Source: Phycisphaerales bacterium (GTDB lineage Bacteria > Planctomycetota > Phycisphaerae > Phycisphaerales > SM1A02). Taken from it: DNA of 64,000 nt. Below are positions 50,638 through 59,204 of the stretch, one piece after another. Both the position numbers and the translations under genes were made by a program. The stretch's first letter is position 1. Each line of letters opens with the position of its first letter. The stretch lies in NCBI GenBank assembly GCA_009691785.1, contig SIAM01000001.1:40156-104155 (forward strand), read 5' to 3'. The notes under the pieces were generated by a model that searched no databases, was not told the origin of the DNA, and saw only the letters and a program-made list of their open reading frames with translations.

Positions 50638-50670
50638 CAAGGCGCTGAGAAATCGGCGTCTTGTCTTTTT
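50638..50670 (+). terminator. Intrinsic terminator after ftsK
   Basis: CAAGGCGC-tgagaaatcg-GCGTCTTG followed by TCTTTTT. Confidence 0.7.
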
Positions 50671-50689
50671 AAATTGATAATCTGACCCC

Positions 50690-51508
50690 ATGCATACGAC
50701 TCAACCTGTTCCATCGCTTGCCAGCCTGAGAGAGAGCGCCGAAACCGTTGCCGCAACCAACCTTGACGCAATGTTCCGTGCGATTGCGCACGGACCAAAT
50801 GTCCACACTGAGCCCGCGTTTATGCGGCTTGTCACTGGCTTGCCTCACCCATTAGGCAACTTGGCAATTATGGCAAATGCTTTTGACGCGCAGGCCACGG
50901 CGCGCGCCATTGAACCGCTTCTACAAAATACTTTTCCATCGGCGACTATTTTTGCATCCACGCCTTCCGCAGAAGTTGCCGCATGCATGCAGGCGGCGGG
51001 ATTTGCTCTGCAACCTGCGATGCCCGGAATGGTTGTTGAAATGAACGCGCTGACACCAACCACGCTGGCGCCCGGATTGGAGTTCAAGCGCATCAGTGTG
51101 AGCGATGGCGATATTTGGGCCGATGTGTTAGCGCGCGGCTATGGACTTCCGCTTGGGGTCGCTGCGGAATTTAGGCCAACCGTAGTCAACACAAATTCCG
51201 CGCCTGATGCTGCGCTTCAATTCTTCGCCATCCTTCGCAATGGAGTAATGCTCGCGACATCGCTTCTGTTTTTACACGAAGGCGTGGCTGGTATTTACTG
51301 TGTGGCGACGCTTGTAGAAGAACGTAAAAAAGGTTTGGGCGCGCACTTGACCGCGGAGCCCCTGCGCATTGCGCGCGCGCTTGGTTACAGAGTTGGTGTG
51401 CTGCAAGCGACGCCCGATGGCGAACCGGTGTATAAAAAACTTGGATTCCAAACCGTCAGTGAAATACCAATGTTCGTGCGTATGCCAAGTTCAGTCCCCG
51501 GGCTTTGA
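50690..51508 (+). CDS. GNAT-family N-acetyltransferase
   Basis: C-terminal GIYCVATLVEERKKGLGAHLTAEPLRIARALGYRVGVLQATPDGEPVYKKLGFQ. Confidence 0.85.
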   Translation: MHTTQPVPSLASLRESAETVAATNLDAMFRAIAHGPNVHTEPAFMRLVTGLPHPLGNLAIMANAFDAQATARAIEPLLQNTFPSATIFASTPSAEVAACMQAAGFALQPAMPGMVVEMNALTPTTLAPGLEFKRISVSDGDIWADVLARGYGLPLGVAAEFRPTVVNTNSAPDAALQFFAILRNGVMLATSLLFLHEGVAGIYCVATLVEERKKGLGAHLTAEPLRIARALGYRVGVLQATPDGEPVYKKLGFQTVSEIPMFVRMPSSVPGL

Positions 51509-51526
51509 CATTCCTATCATGGCTCC

Positions 51527-51979
51527 ATGAAGATTCCGCCGTTTCGTATCGAACAGTATTTCTCGTTGCACGAATTCACGGCGCCCCACTTGCTTTCGTC
51601 GAGCGATGCCGAATCCGTAGCGGTGGCGGATATTTTGGCGCTTGAACCCGGCGCCGCGGACCGACTCTTCTTGCAACAACTTCGATATACAGAGAGCCCA
51701 GGCGCGCCAGAAATGCGCGCCGCCGCATCGGGGATATATAAGACCACCGCTGCGCAAGACATTGTCGTTGTCTCTGCGGCCGAAGAGGGAATATTCGCGG
51801 CGTATCACGCGCTCTTGCAGCCTGGCGATCATGTTGTCGTCGAAACACCCTGCTACGAATCGGCGTTGCAACTTGCGCGCACGACGGGCGCCGAAGTGCG
51901 GGCGGTTTCAAGCGCGGCGGTGCACTCAATGTACGCAGCTACTTCGCAGCCGCCGCCTTCACTTCCACTTCCAATGTGA
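51527..51979 (+). pseudogene. Truncated class I/II aminotransferase (N-terminal ~130 aa only)
   Basis: EYxxx...RYTESPGAPEMRAAASGIYKT, DIVVVSAAEEGIFAAYHALLQPGDHVVVETPCYESALQLARTTGAEVRAVSS; no PLP-lysine half present, ORF runs into the convergent lipoprotein gene. Confidence 0.7.
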
Positions 51980-52421
51980 TGGTCTCCTTCGCCGAGCTGT
52001 TCTTATCGGTGGTGCTTACAAGCGCGAACTCAATCTTTGCGTTGCCCGCGGCGTTCGCGTGCAGGTGATAGATCGTTTGAATCCCTGTTCCAGACGCAAC
52101 CGTTCCCGCGGGGTCGGTCTCGGAAGCTGCATCAACAAGCACATATGGATCGCTGGCTGTGCGGCATTGCCACGCTTGTCCATCACCCGACTTCGACGCG
52201 AGTGAGACCTTGAAGTCTTGACCAACAGTGGCGGTGCCGTCGGAGGATTTTGTCAGCTTCAACACGGCACCCTGCGAAATGGCGCCCAGGTCTTGATCCT
52301 TGTTTTTAAAAAGACGCCGCGCCAACATGACTGGCGGCGGTCCGTTCTTGCAACCTTGCATTGGAATGAAGACGCCTGCGCACAGAAAAATGACGACGGA
52401 TATTTTTAAGAGGGTGGACAT
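51939..52421 (-). CDS. Lipoprotein, possible chagasin-like (I42) protease inhibitor fold
   Basis: Signal/lipobox VIFLCAGVFIPMQGC; GQDFKVSLASKSGDGQAWQCRTAS...TIYHLHANAAGNAKIEFAL resembles I42 beta-sandwich pattern. Confidence 0.5.
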   Translation of the reverse strand: MSTLLKISVVIFLCAGVFIPMQGCKNGPPPVMLARRLFKNKDQDLGAISQGAVLKLTKSSDGTATVGQDFKVSLASKSGDGQAWQCRTASDPYVLVDAASETDPAGTVASGTGIQTIYHLHANAAGNAKIEFALVSTTDKNSSAKETITLEVEVKAAAAK

Positions 52422-52595
52422 GCTGCAATACCCTTTCAGTGGATTGTTGATTGGAGTGCGTTGATCAAAATTTGTTTTGCCAGTTCCAAGTGTAACGGCG
52501 TAGAAATCAGCACTATGTTGGGGCGATCAACGCGGTGAAGTAGTTCGATGTGTGATTCACAAAGCGACATTCACGCTGAATACCTGACGAGAAAT

Positions 52596-53741
52596 TTAAA
52601 GTCCCCACAACTTGGCGTAGTCAGCTTTGAATGTGCCGCCATACCCCTTGCCGTATGTTGCGGGCACGCCGGCTTCGACCGCGTTGCTCTTGTCAAAAAT
52701 GCGAAACGGAATATGCATGTTCTTCACCGCGCCCATGCCGCCAATCAAGCGCATTTCCGCGTCGCTGATGGCGTAACTGGTCCACTCCTGACATTCGCCA
52801 ACGGTCATTTCAACTTTGCCCGCGCGAACCATGTCAAGCACAAACGGTGTTCCGTTGAAACCAATCACTTTCACCTTTCCTTCCATCTTGGCCGCCGCAA
52901 TGGCTGGCACCACGAACTCCGACATGCTGTCGTAAATGCAAATGATGTATGACAGTTTTGGATCCGCGGCAATGGCTTTCTCCACCGCGGGCTTGAGACC
53001 CGTGCCCCACTGCGCAATGGACACATTCACAAAACTATATTGAATGGCGGTTCCACCGAATTGTTTAAACTCGGAGGTGATTCCGGCGCGCATGTCGGCG
53101 GTTGAAGGAATTTCGTCCGACACCAACACCAACACATGCGCGGTTTCGTTTTTGGAAATTACCCAGTCGGCAAGCAACCGCGCCGCAAGCGCAAAGTCCA
53201 CCGAGAAATTGGCGCTGACATTTGGAACCGTTGCATCCATGCAAAAATTGTGGCTCACGGCAACAAGCGTTCCAGCGGCCTTCGCGGCGGTGATTTCTAG
53301 CGCAAGGTCATTTGGATTTGGCCCGGCAAACAAATCAATCAATGTGGCTTTTTGCTTTATGCCTTCGGCCATGCATTGTTGATATTGGGAAAGTTGTCCC
53401 TCATTGCTGCACGCGGAAAATGGATAGCCCACTTTCTCAGCCGCGCTCTTCATGCCGTTGAACCCCTGCTGATACCACGGATTGCTGTTTGGACCAGCGA
53501 TTCGGTAAATGCTTTTCCCCGCCATGACTTTCTTGGCATCAAAGGCCGGCCCCGGCGCGATGAACTTTGGCTGCGCGTAAAGCGGCGCCAACTCTTTCAA
53601 TGCATGTGTTTGATTGGCGTCACCCTTCTGACCAACAAGTTTGGACGCCACGCGCGCGGCGCATGAAGTTGCTGCCATGCCGGTGATCAGCAACAAACTC
53701 ATTGCGCACGCAAAAGCCCCGCGATGTAATTGTGTGTTCAT
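52596..53741 (-). CDS. Periplasmic sugar-binding (PBP1) family substrate-binding protein
   Basis: Signal peptide; NPWYQQGFNGMKSAAEKVGYPF, ADWVISKNETAHVLVLVSDEIPSTADMRAGI. Confidence 0.8.
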   Translation of the reverse strand: MNTQLHRGAFACAMSLLLITGMAATSCAARVASKLVGQKGDANQTHALKELAPLYAQPKFIAPGPAFDAKKVMAGKSIYRIAGPNSNPWYQQGFNGMKSAAEKVGYPFSACSNEGQLSQYQQCMAEGIKQKATLIDLFAGPNPNDLALEITAAKAAGTLVAVSHNFCMDATVPNVSANFSVDFALAARLLADWVISKNETAHVLVLVSDEIPSTADMRAGITSEFKQFGGTAIQYSFVNVSIAQWGTGLKPAVEKAIAADPKLSYIICIYDSMSEFVVPAIAAAKMEGKVKVIGFNGTPFVLDMVRAGKVEMTVGECQEWTSYAISDAEMRLIGGMGAVKNMHIPFRIFDKSNAVEAGVPATYGKGYGGTFKADYAKLWGL

Positions 53742-53766
53742 GCGCTAATGCTATACGCGAACGCGC

Positions 53767-55008
53767 TTACCCACCGGGTTGCTTGATAAGAGTCATGTTG
53801 ATCGACGCGTCAGGAAGTGGGTATTGATCGATTGCGGCGGGCGGAAGACCATCCATGAGCCATGAGATATCGCCCGCGTTGAAACGATCTTTCGGAACAA
53901 TCAATTCCAAACTGTCATTCAAGTCGGAACGCTCGTCCTTGCTGTTGCCGCTGGCAACGATGACATTGTCCACCACGGCCTGCACGGCGGAGATTTCTCT
54001 GACGGAGCCAGCCTGCTGACGCACCACAACGCGCACAAGTAAATCATTGGGGCCAAGTGGATTTGAAACCGCGGTATAACGATCCGTGACATCCACGCAC
54101 CACGCGCTTGCGCGAGTTTCGTCATACACAAGCGGAAACAAAATTCCAGTATTGCGCCAAGTGATTGAATAAATTGCATTTGCAGGATTGGCGTTGCTTT
54201 GATGACTGGCGCGATCAGAAAACCAAGCGATATCCAATTGATCTCCAATAGGTTCATCGACGCCGGTATATCGCCACGCCGCGCCGTCCCAAATTTCAAC
54301 CCATGAGTGATTGCCACTGCCATCCATCCACATTGGTACACCAACCATGCGCGCGGGCACGCCAACGGAACGGCAAGCATCCACTAGAAAAATGGAAAGA
54401 CCGGAGCACGAAGCAAGTCCAGACTTAATGGATTCACTTGGCGACTGATCGGCGCGTTCGCGCAACGTGGAATAGTGCACATTGAAATAGTTGAAGACGG
54501 TTTGGTTTAAAATCACCGCGGCTTGCGCTGGAGAAGTTGCGTGTGCAACCAGTGGCAAACATGCCGTTCGCATATTGGTTATCCACAACTCGCGCGTTTC
54601 ACTAATGCTTGCGTAAGGAAGAATGGCCTCGCGAAAAACTTCCTCGCTGATTTGACTTGCCCACGGCGCGGTGGTCCATGCTTCAAACGCAATCTTGGTG
54701 TGGGCCAACATGAATTCTTGTGTGACCAACGGACTTTCGCCAACGGGTATGTGCGAAGTGAGCCAGTCGAAAGTGGTTCGCAAATAGGCCGGCACTTTTG
54801 GGGCGCCGGATGGAATTGGATCGGGCACAACGACTTGACGACTGGATGCGTTGACCGCGACCGCCGCCGCGCGCGCGCCACCACGCGAAGTTGCCTTTGA
54901 AAGTTTTTCCCTGCCCGCGGCGTTGGCGTGCATGGAAAGCGCAAGCGCCGCAATCACAAGGAGACAGCAACGACCAATTTTTGTATGCGTATTGCTTGTG
55001 AGAAACAT
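53767..55008 (-). CDS. Secreted transglutaminase-like domain protein
   Basis: SGLASCSGLSIFLVDACRSVGVPARMVGVPMWMDGSGNHSWVEIWDGAAWRYTGVDE (Cys-His-Asp pattern); signal peptide. Confidence 0.88.
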   Translation of the reverse strand: MFLTSNTHTKIGRCCLLVIAALALSMHANAAGREKLSKATSRGGARAAAVAVNASSRQVVVPDPIPSGAPKVPAYLRTTFDWLTSHIPVGESPLVTQEFMLAHTKIAFEAWTTAPWASQISEEVFREAILPYASISETRELWITNMRTACLPLVAHATSPAQAAVILNQTVFNYFNVHYSTLRERADQSPSESIKSGLASCSGLSIFLVDACRSVGVPARMVGVPMWMDGSGNHSWVEIWDGAAWRYTGVDEPIGDQLDIAWFSDRASHQSNANPANAIYSITWRNTGILFPLVYDETRASAWCVDVTDRYTAVSNPLGPNDLLVRVVVRQQAGSVREISAVQAVVDNVIVASGNSKDERSDLNDSLELIVPKDRFNAGDISWLMDGLPPAAIDQYPLPDASINMTLIKQPGG

Positions 55009-55179
55009 TGTTGACTATCTAGCGGAGGGCACGACAAAGGAAACCATGTATGACCACTATGCCACGACAATCGGCGCGCGCTATTGAAACTTTTAAATTT
55101 TCTTCAATTCAACTTGATTTAATGCTGTTTAGCACGCTCTGTACGACCAAATCGCTCCAAGTGACGCTGGAACGCTCAA

Positions 55180-56619
55180 TTAATCAGCATGCGATTGTTC
55201 ATCGGCAAGAATTGCAGAAGGCCGCATCGCGCTTTTTTTGCCGCCAAAAATAGCGTTGCGACCAAGCCGCGCCAACAAACTCAACGGCACGGAGACTCGA
55301 TGCAATTTCACCATGACATCTTCAAAGGCGCGCAAGAACCAGCGCACATCGTCTTGGTTGATCACCAGTGGCGGAATAAGTTTCACCACGTCTTGGTTGT
55401 GGCCCGCCACTTGGCAAATAATGCGATGGTCCTCCATAAGCGGAATCACAACGGCCTGCGCGAAAAGATTTTCGTTCATGGCGTGCAACGCGCTCCACGC
55501 GCCTTTAAGCAACAACGATTTCGGCGCGCCAAACTCAATGCCAATCATCAGCCCACGCTGGCGAATGTCTTTCAACATTTCAAAGCGCGGCTTCAGGGCT
55601 TCAAGTCCATTCTTTAAAAGCGCACCCATGTCGCACGCGTTCTGCGCCGCGTTTGTTTCGTCGTACGCCGCAAGCGACGCAAGACCCGCCGCCATGGCCA
55701 TGGCGCCCTGCCCAAATGTGTTTGAATGCACAACCGCGCGATCAAGCGACGAGAAAACTTTTTGCCACACTTCGCCGCGCACCAACACGGCACCAACAGG
55801 CACATATCCACCCGACAACGCCTTGGACAACACAACCATGTCTGGTTCAACGTCGCCCTCTTGATCGATTGCAAGAAATGAACCCGTGCGACCAATGCCG
55901 GTTTGAACTTCATCCGCGATAAAAAGCGCGCCGTACTTGTGGCACAGTTGCGCGGCGGCCTGCAAATATCCAGGCGAATGAATATTCACGCCCTTGCCTT
56001 GAATGGGTTCAATCACAAACGCGGAGACATCGCGCGCGGCAAGCGCGCGCTCAAGCGCGGACAAATCATTAAAGGCAACCAGGCGACACTCGGGCAAATA
56101 TGGCGCGAAGCCTCCACGAAAACTTTCACAACCGTTCAGCGAAAGCGCGCCGCTTGTCAATCCGTGAAATGCTTTCGGCGCATACAGCAACGCAGACCGA
56201 CCCGTTGCGCACTTGGCAAACTTAATCGCCGCCTCAACGCCCTCGGTGCCCGAGTTGGTGAAGAAGACAAAATCCAAACCGCGACCAACGCGACGCTTTA
56301 ACTCTTGCGCCAACAAACCGGCAAGCGGCGGCGCCTGAAACTGAATCATGCTGGGCAGATCCAGGGCCAGGCAATCCGTCAACGCCTTGCGAATGGTTGG
56401 ATGGTTGCGGCCAAAGTTGCACACGGCATATCCGGCAAGCATGTCAAGATATTGATTGCCGCCGTCGTCCCACAAATGCGCGCCACTGGCGCGAACATAA
56501 TTATTGTCAAAGCCAATCGTGCGCAGAACCGTGGCGAAGCGAGGATTGATGTGCTGCGCGTGCAGTTGCGTGCCACGACCAGCGTTGTCTGAAATAAGTT
56601 TGGCAAGATCAAAACTCAT
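55180..56619 (-). CDS. Class III PLP-dependent aminotransferase
   Basis: YLDMLAGYAVCNFGRNHP, FTNSGTEGVEAAIKFAK, LFIADEVQTGIGRTGSFLA, VVLSKALSGGYVPVGAVL. Confidence 0.92.
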   Translation of the reverse strand: MSFDLAKLISDNAGRGTQLHAQHINPRFATVLRTIGFDNNYVRASGAHLWDDGGNQYLDMLAGYAVCNFGRNHPTIRKALTDCLALDLPSMIQFQAPPLAGLLAQELKRRVGRGLDFVFFTNSGTEGVEAAIKFAKCATGRSALLYAPKAFHGLTSGALSLNGCESFRGGFAPYLPECRLVAFNDLSALERALAARDVSAFVIEPIQGKGVNIHSPGYLQAAAQLCHKYGALFIADEVQTGIGRTGSFLAIDQEGDVEPDMVVLSKALSGGYVPVGAVLVRGEVWQKVFSSLDRAVVHSNTFGQGAMAMAAGLASLAAYDETNAAQNACDMGALLKNGLEALKPRFEMLKDIRQRGLMIGIEFGAPKSLLLKGAWSALHAMNENLFAQAVVIPLMEDHRIICQVAGHNQDVVKLIPPLVINQDDVRWFLRAFEDVMVKLHRVSVPLSLLARLGRNAIFGGKKSAMRPSAILADEQSHAD

Positions 56620-56834
56620 AGGACTTGTTCACGGGGCACAATCGTCTGCATAAATTGGCTCATGCTGGCAATACGAACCTATTCAGAATAACAACGTGGC
56701 TTCAAATTTAAAATCATGCGGTCGCGGCCAGTAGCACGAATGACATACTGAACTTGCTCGCGCTTGGACTTGCGCCCACGCGATTTGCGTTGACATTCGT
56801 CAGCATTCTTACGCTTACATGCGCCCAAAGTGGC

Positions 56835-57112
56835 TCATTCCAAACTTAATTTTTCCAGCGGCACTTGTTCTGGTTGCCAGAATTGCGTGTCCGCGCCGTC
56901 ATATTTCAGCAGGGTCAACATGCCCGAATCCGCGTGATAGCCAATGTGGCAATGCAGTTGATGGTGCGTCCGTTGACTGTGATTCGAGTTTCGCGCACAA
57001 ATAATTTCACGCGCTGCACATCATCGGCGCGCGCGCTGGCGAAAACAGTTGCAAAAACATTCGCTGCGATCATGGCTATAACTTTGATCACAGTCTTTTT
57101 AGATGAATTCAT
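56835..57112 (-). pseudogene. Candidate multicopper-oxidase remnant (N-terminal signal peptide plus C-terminal copper motif, internally deleted and out of frame)
   Basis: Frame 1: MNSSKKTVIKVIAMIAANVFATVFASARADDVQRVKLFVRETRITVNGRTIN; shifted frame: HQLHCHIGYHADSGMLTLLKYDGADTQFWQPEQVPLEKLSLE*. Confidence 0.45.
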
Positions 57113-57180
57113 AGTCGCGAACATTAGTTCTGGCATTTCAATACGTCAACAACTCTCAACCGCCACATTTACGGCGCTCA

Positions 57181-58635
57181 CTAGCCAACTTGCAGCAGGT
57201 CTTGCCAGCGCGTGGTGTAACACGGTGTGCGCATGGCGGCCTTCATGGTCCATGCGGGCGCGGGCGTATTTGCCGCGCCACTACTGGCACTTGTGTTCGC
57301 ACTGGCATTCCCGCACGCGCCAACCTTCAGCGTGTCGCGGCCCATGCGCGCGTTGATGGCGTCCATTACTTTCATCGCCTTGATGTCCTGCGAATGTTGG
57401 CGCTGGTCATCAAACAGTGAAAATTCAACGGCGATTGCGGGGCGCAAGTCCGAAAGAATTACGCCGGCTTTTTTATATTCAATGCCGTCGCGAAAAATAG
57501 TTTCAAGCACGCCGCTGGTCGCCGCGATCATGCGAACGGTGCTTGCGGTTCCCGCGCCAAAAGTAATCGTGCCACTGTTGTAATACTGCGGGCCATCTTT
57601 AAAGCGATTGGTCTGCACAAACACGCTCAGCGTGTGGCACGCGCTTTTTTGGCGGCGCAACTTTTCGCATGCGCGCGTGACATAGTTGGCCACGGCTTCT
57701 TTCAGATCATCAAGTGTGTACACGGGCCGCCCGAATGATTTTGAACTGACAATTTGCTTGCGATCTTCCTGCACCATTTCAAGCGCAAGGCATGACTGGC
57801 CACGCAACTCCAACACAATGCGCCGACCCACAATGGTGAGCAACTTTTGCACGGCGTCCACATCCGCGTCGCGCAATTGCAATGCGGTGGTCACGCCCAT
57901 GCGCGCCAACTTGGCCGCACTGCGCGCGCCAATGCCCCACACATCGGCCGCCGCGAACTCCGCAAGCACGCTGTCCTGCGCCGCGCGATCGCACAGATTC
58001 AACACGCCCCCGCTTCTTTTATTTTTCTTGGCGGCGCGATTGGCAACTTTGGCCAGCACTTTGGTTGGACCAATTCCAATCGCGGTTGGAATGCCGGTAT
58101 CGCGGCGCACCACGCGGCGAATCTCGCGCGCATAGTCGGCCAGGTCGCGGTTCGCGAAACCATCAAGCGACAAGAACGCTTCATCAATGCTGTACACCTC
58201 CAACTCCGGCGTGAACTGCGCAAGCGTGGTCATCATGCGCGCGGACATGTCACCGTACAGCGCGTAGTTGGATGAATACACGCGCACGCGGTGGCGCCGA
58301 ATGATGTCGCCGATCAAGTGCAGCGGATCGCCCATCTTTATGCCGATGGCCTTGGCCTCATCGGTGCGCGAAATCACGCAGCCGTCGTTGTTGCTTAACA
58401 CAATCACGGGCTGATTGATGAGCGATGGATTGAACACGCGCTCGCACGAACAATAAAAACTATTGCCGTCCACGAGCGCAAAGATTGGTGTGGGCGCTAA
58501 GTTGGAAATAGACGACGCGTCTGGCGCGGGCATTGCGTTTGAAATATGCGACGCGTCTTGCGCGCTAGTTGGCGCGCTGGCAACACACGGCGAATGCGCG
58601 GGGCTCACTTGAGATTGTGGATGACATTTGTGCAT
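57181..58635 (-). CDS. umuC: DNA polymerase V catalytic subunit UmuC-like (Y family)
   Basis: FALVDGNSFYCSCERVFNPSLINQPVIVLSNNDGCVISRTDEAKAIGIKMGDP, VYSIDEAFLSLDGF, C-terminal DUF4113 YTTRWQDLL. Confidence 0.95.
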   Translation of the reverse strand: MHKCHPQSQVSPAHSPCVASAPTSAQDASHISNAMPAPDASSISNLAPTPIFALVDGNSFYCSCERVFNPSLINQPVIVLSNNDGCVISRTDEAKAIGIKMGDPLHLIGDIIRRHRVRVYSSNYALYGDMSARMMTTLAQFTPELEVYSIDEAFLSLDGFANRDLADYAREIRRVVRRDTGIPTAIGIGPTKVLAKVANRAAKKNKRSGGVLNLCDRAAQDSVLAEFAAADVWGIGARSAAKLARMGVTTALQLRDADVDAVQKLLTIVGRRIVLELRGQSCLALEMVQEDRKQIVSSKSFGRPVYTLDDLKEAVANYVTRACEKLRRQKSACHTLSVFVQTNRFKDGPQYYNSGTITFGAGTASTVRMIAATSGVLETIFRDGIEYKKAGVILSDLRPAIAVEFSLFDDQRQHSQDIKAMKVMDAINARMGRDTLKVGACGNASANTSASSGAANTPAPAWTMKAAMRTPCYTTRWQDLLQVG

Positions 58636-59063
58636 ACGCCCACCACTTCAAATTGCATTCCGTCCACAATGGCAATGTCCGCGTGCGCGGGGTTCTCCGC
58701 CTTCAGAATAATTTTTCCGCCGCGACACATATAGCGCTTCACCGTGAAATCGCCATTAACAATGGCCAGCACAATGGATTTATTCTTGGGCTCCTTGGAG
58801 CGATCCACAATGAGAAGATCATCGGGGTGAATGCCCGCGCCAATCATGGAGTCGCCCGACACGCGCACAAAGAATGTGGCGGCGGGCTTGTCGATCAAGT
58901 ATTCATTCAGGTCAAGCTTCTTCTCTATGTAATCGTCGGCGGGACTTGGAAATCCGCACGACACCGAGCAACCAAAAAATGGCAGGTGCACATTGGTTTT
59001 CACGGCGCGCGGTTTCGCGGCGCGCGTGGGCGCGACTATGTCATTGCGAGACTTGCTTGGCAC
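58605..59063 (-). CDS. umuD: UmuD-like S24 autoprotease
   Basis: GFPSPADDYIEKKLDLNEYLIDKPAATFFVRVSGDSMIGAGIHPDDLLIVDRS; TVKRY lysine region. Confidence 0.95.
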   Translation of the reverse strand: MPSKSRNDIVAPTRAAKPRAVKTNVHLPFFGCSVSCGFPSPADDYIEKKLDLNEYLIDKPAATFFVRVSGDSMIGAGIHPDDLLIVDRSKEPKNKSIVLAIVNGDFTVKRYMCRGGKIILKAENPAHADIAIVDGMQFEVVGVCTNVIHNLK

Positions 59064-59124
59064 AAGCCAATCGTAGCCGCGCTGCTTCGCGCCAAATCAT
59101 CGGTCTTTACACTAAAAACATCGC

Positions 59125-59177
59125 GTGTTGGTTGCAATGACTCGGCAATACCCCTGCGTCCGCACGGCAACCAACAC
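59125..59177. promoter_or_regulatory. 11-bp inverted repeat upstream of umuDC
   Basis: GTGTTGGTTGC (59125-59135) ... 31 nt ... GCAACCAACAC (59167-59177). Confidence 0.6.
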
Positions 59178-59204
59178 ATCAATGTTTGTCACGAATAAAT
59201 AGTG

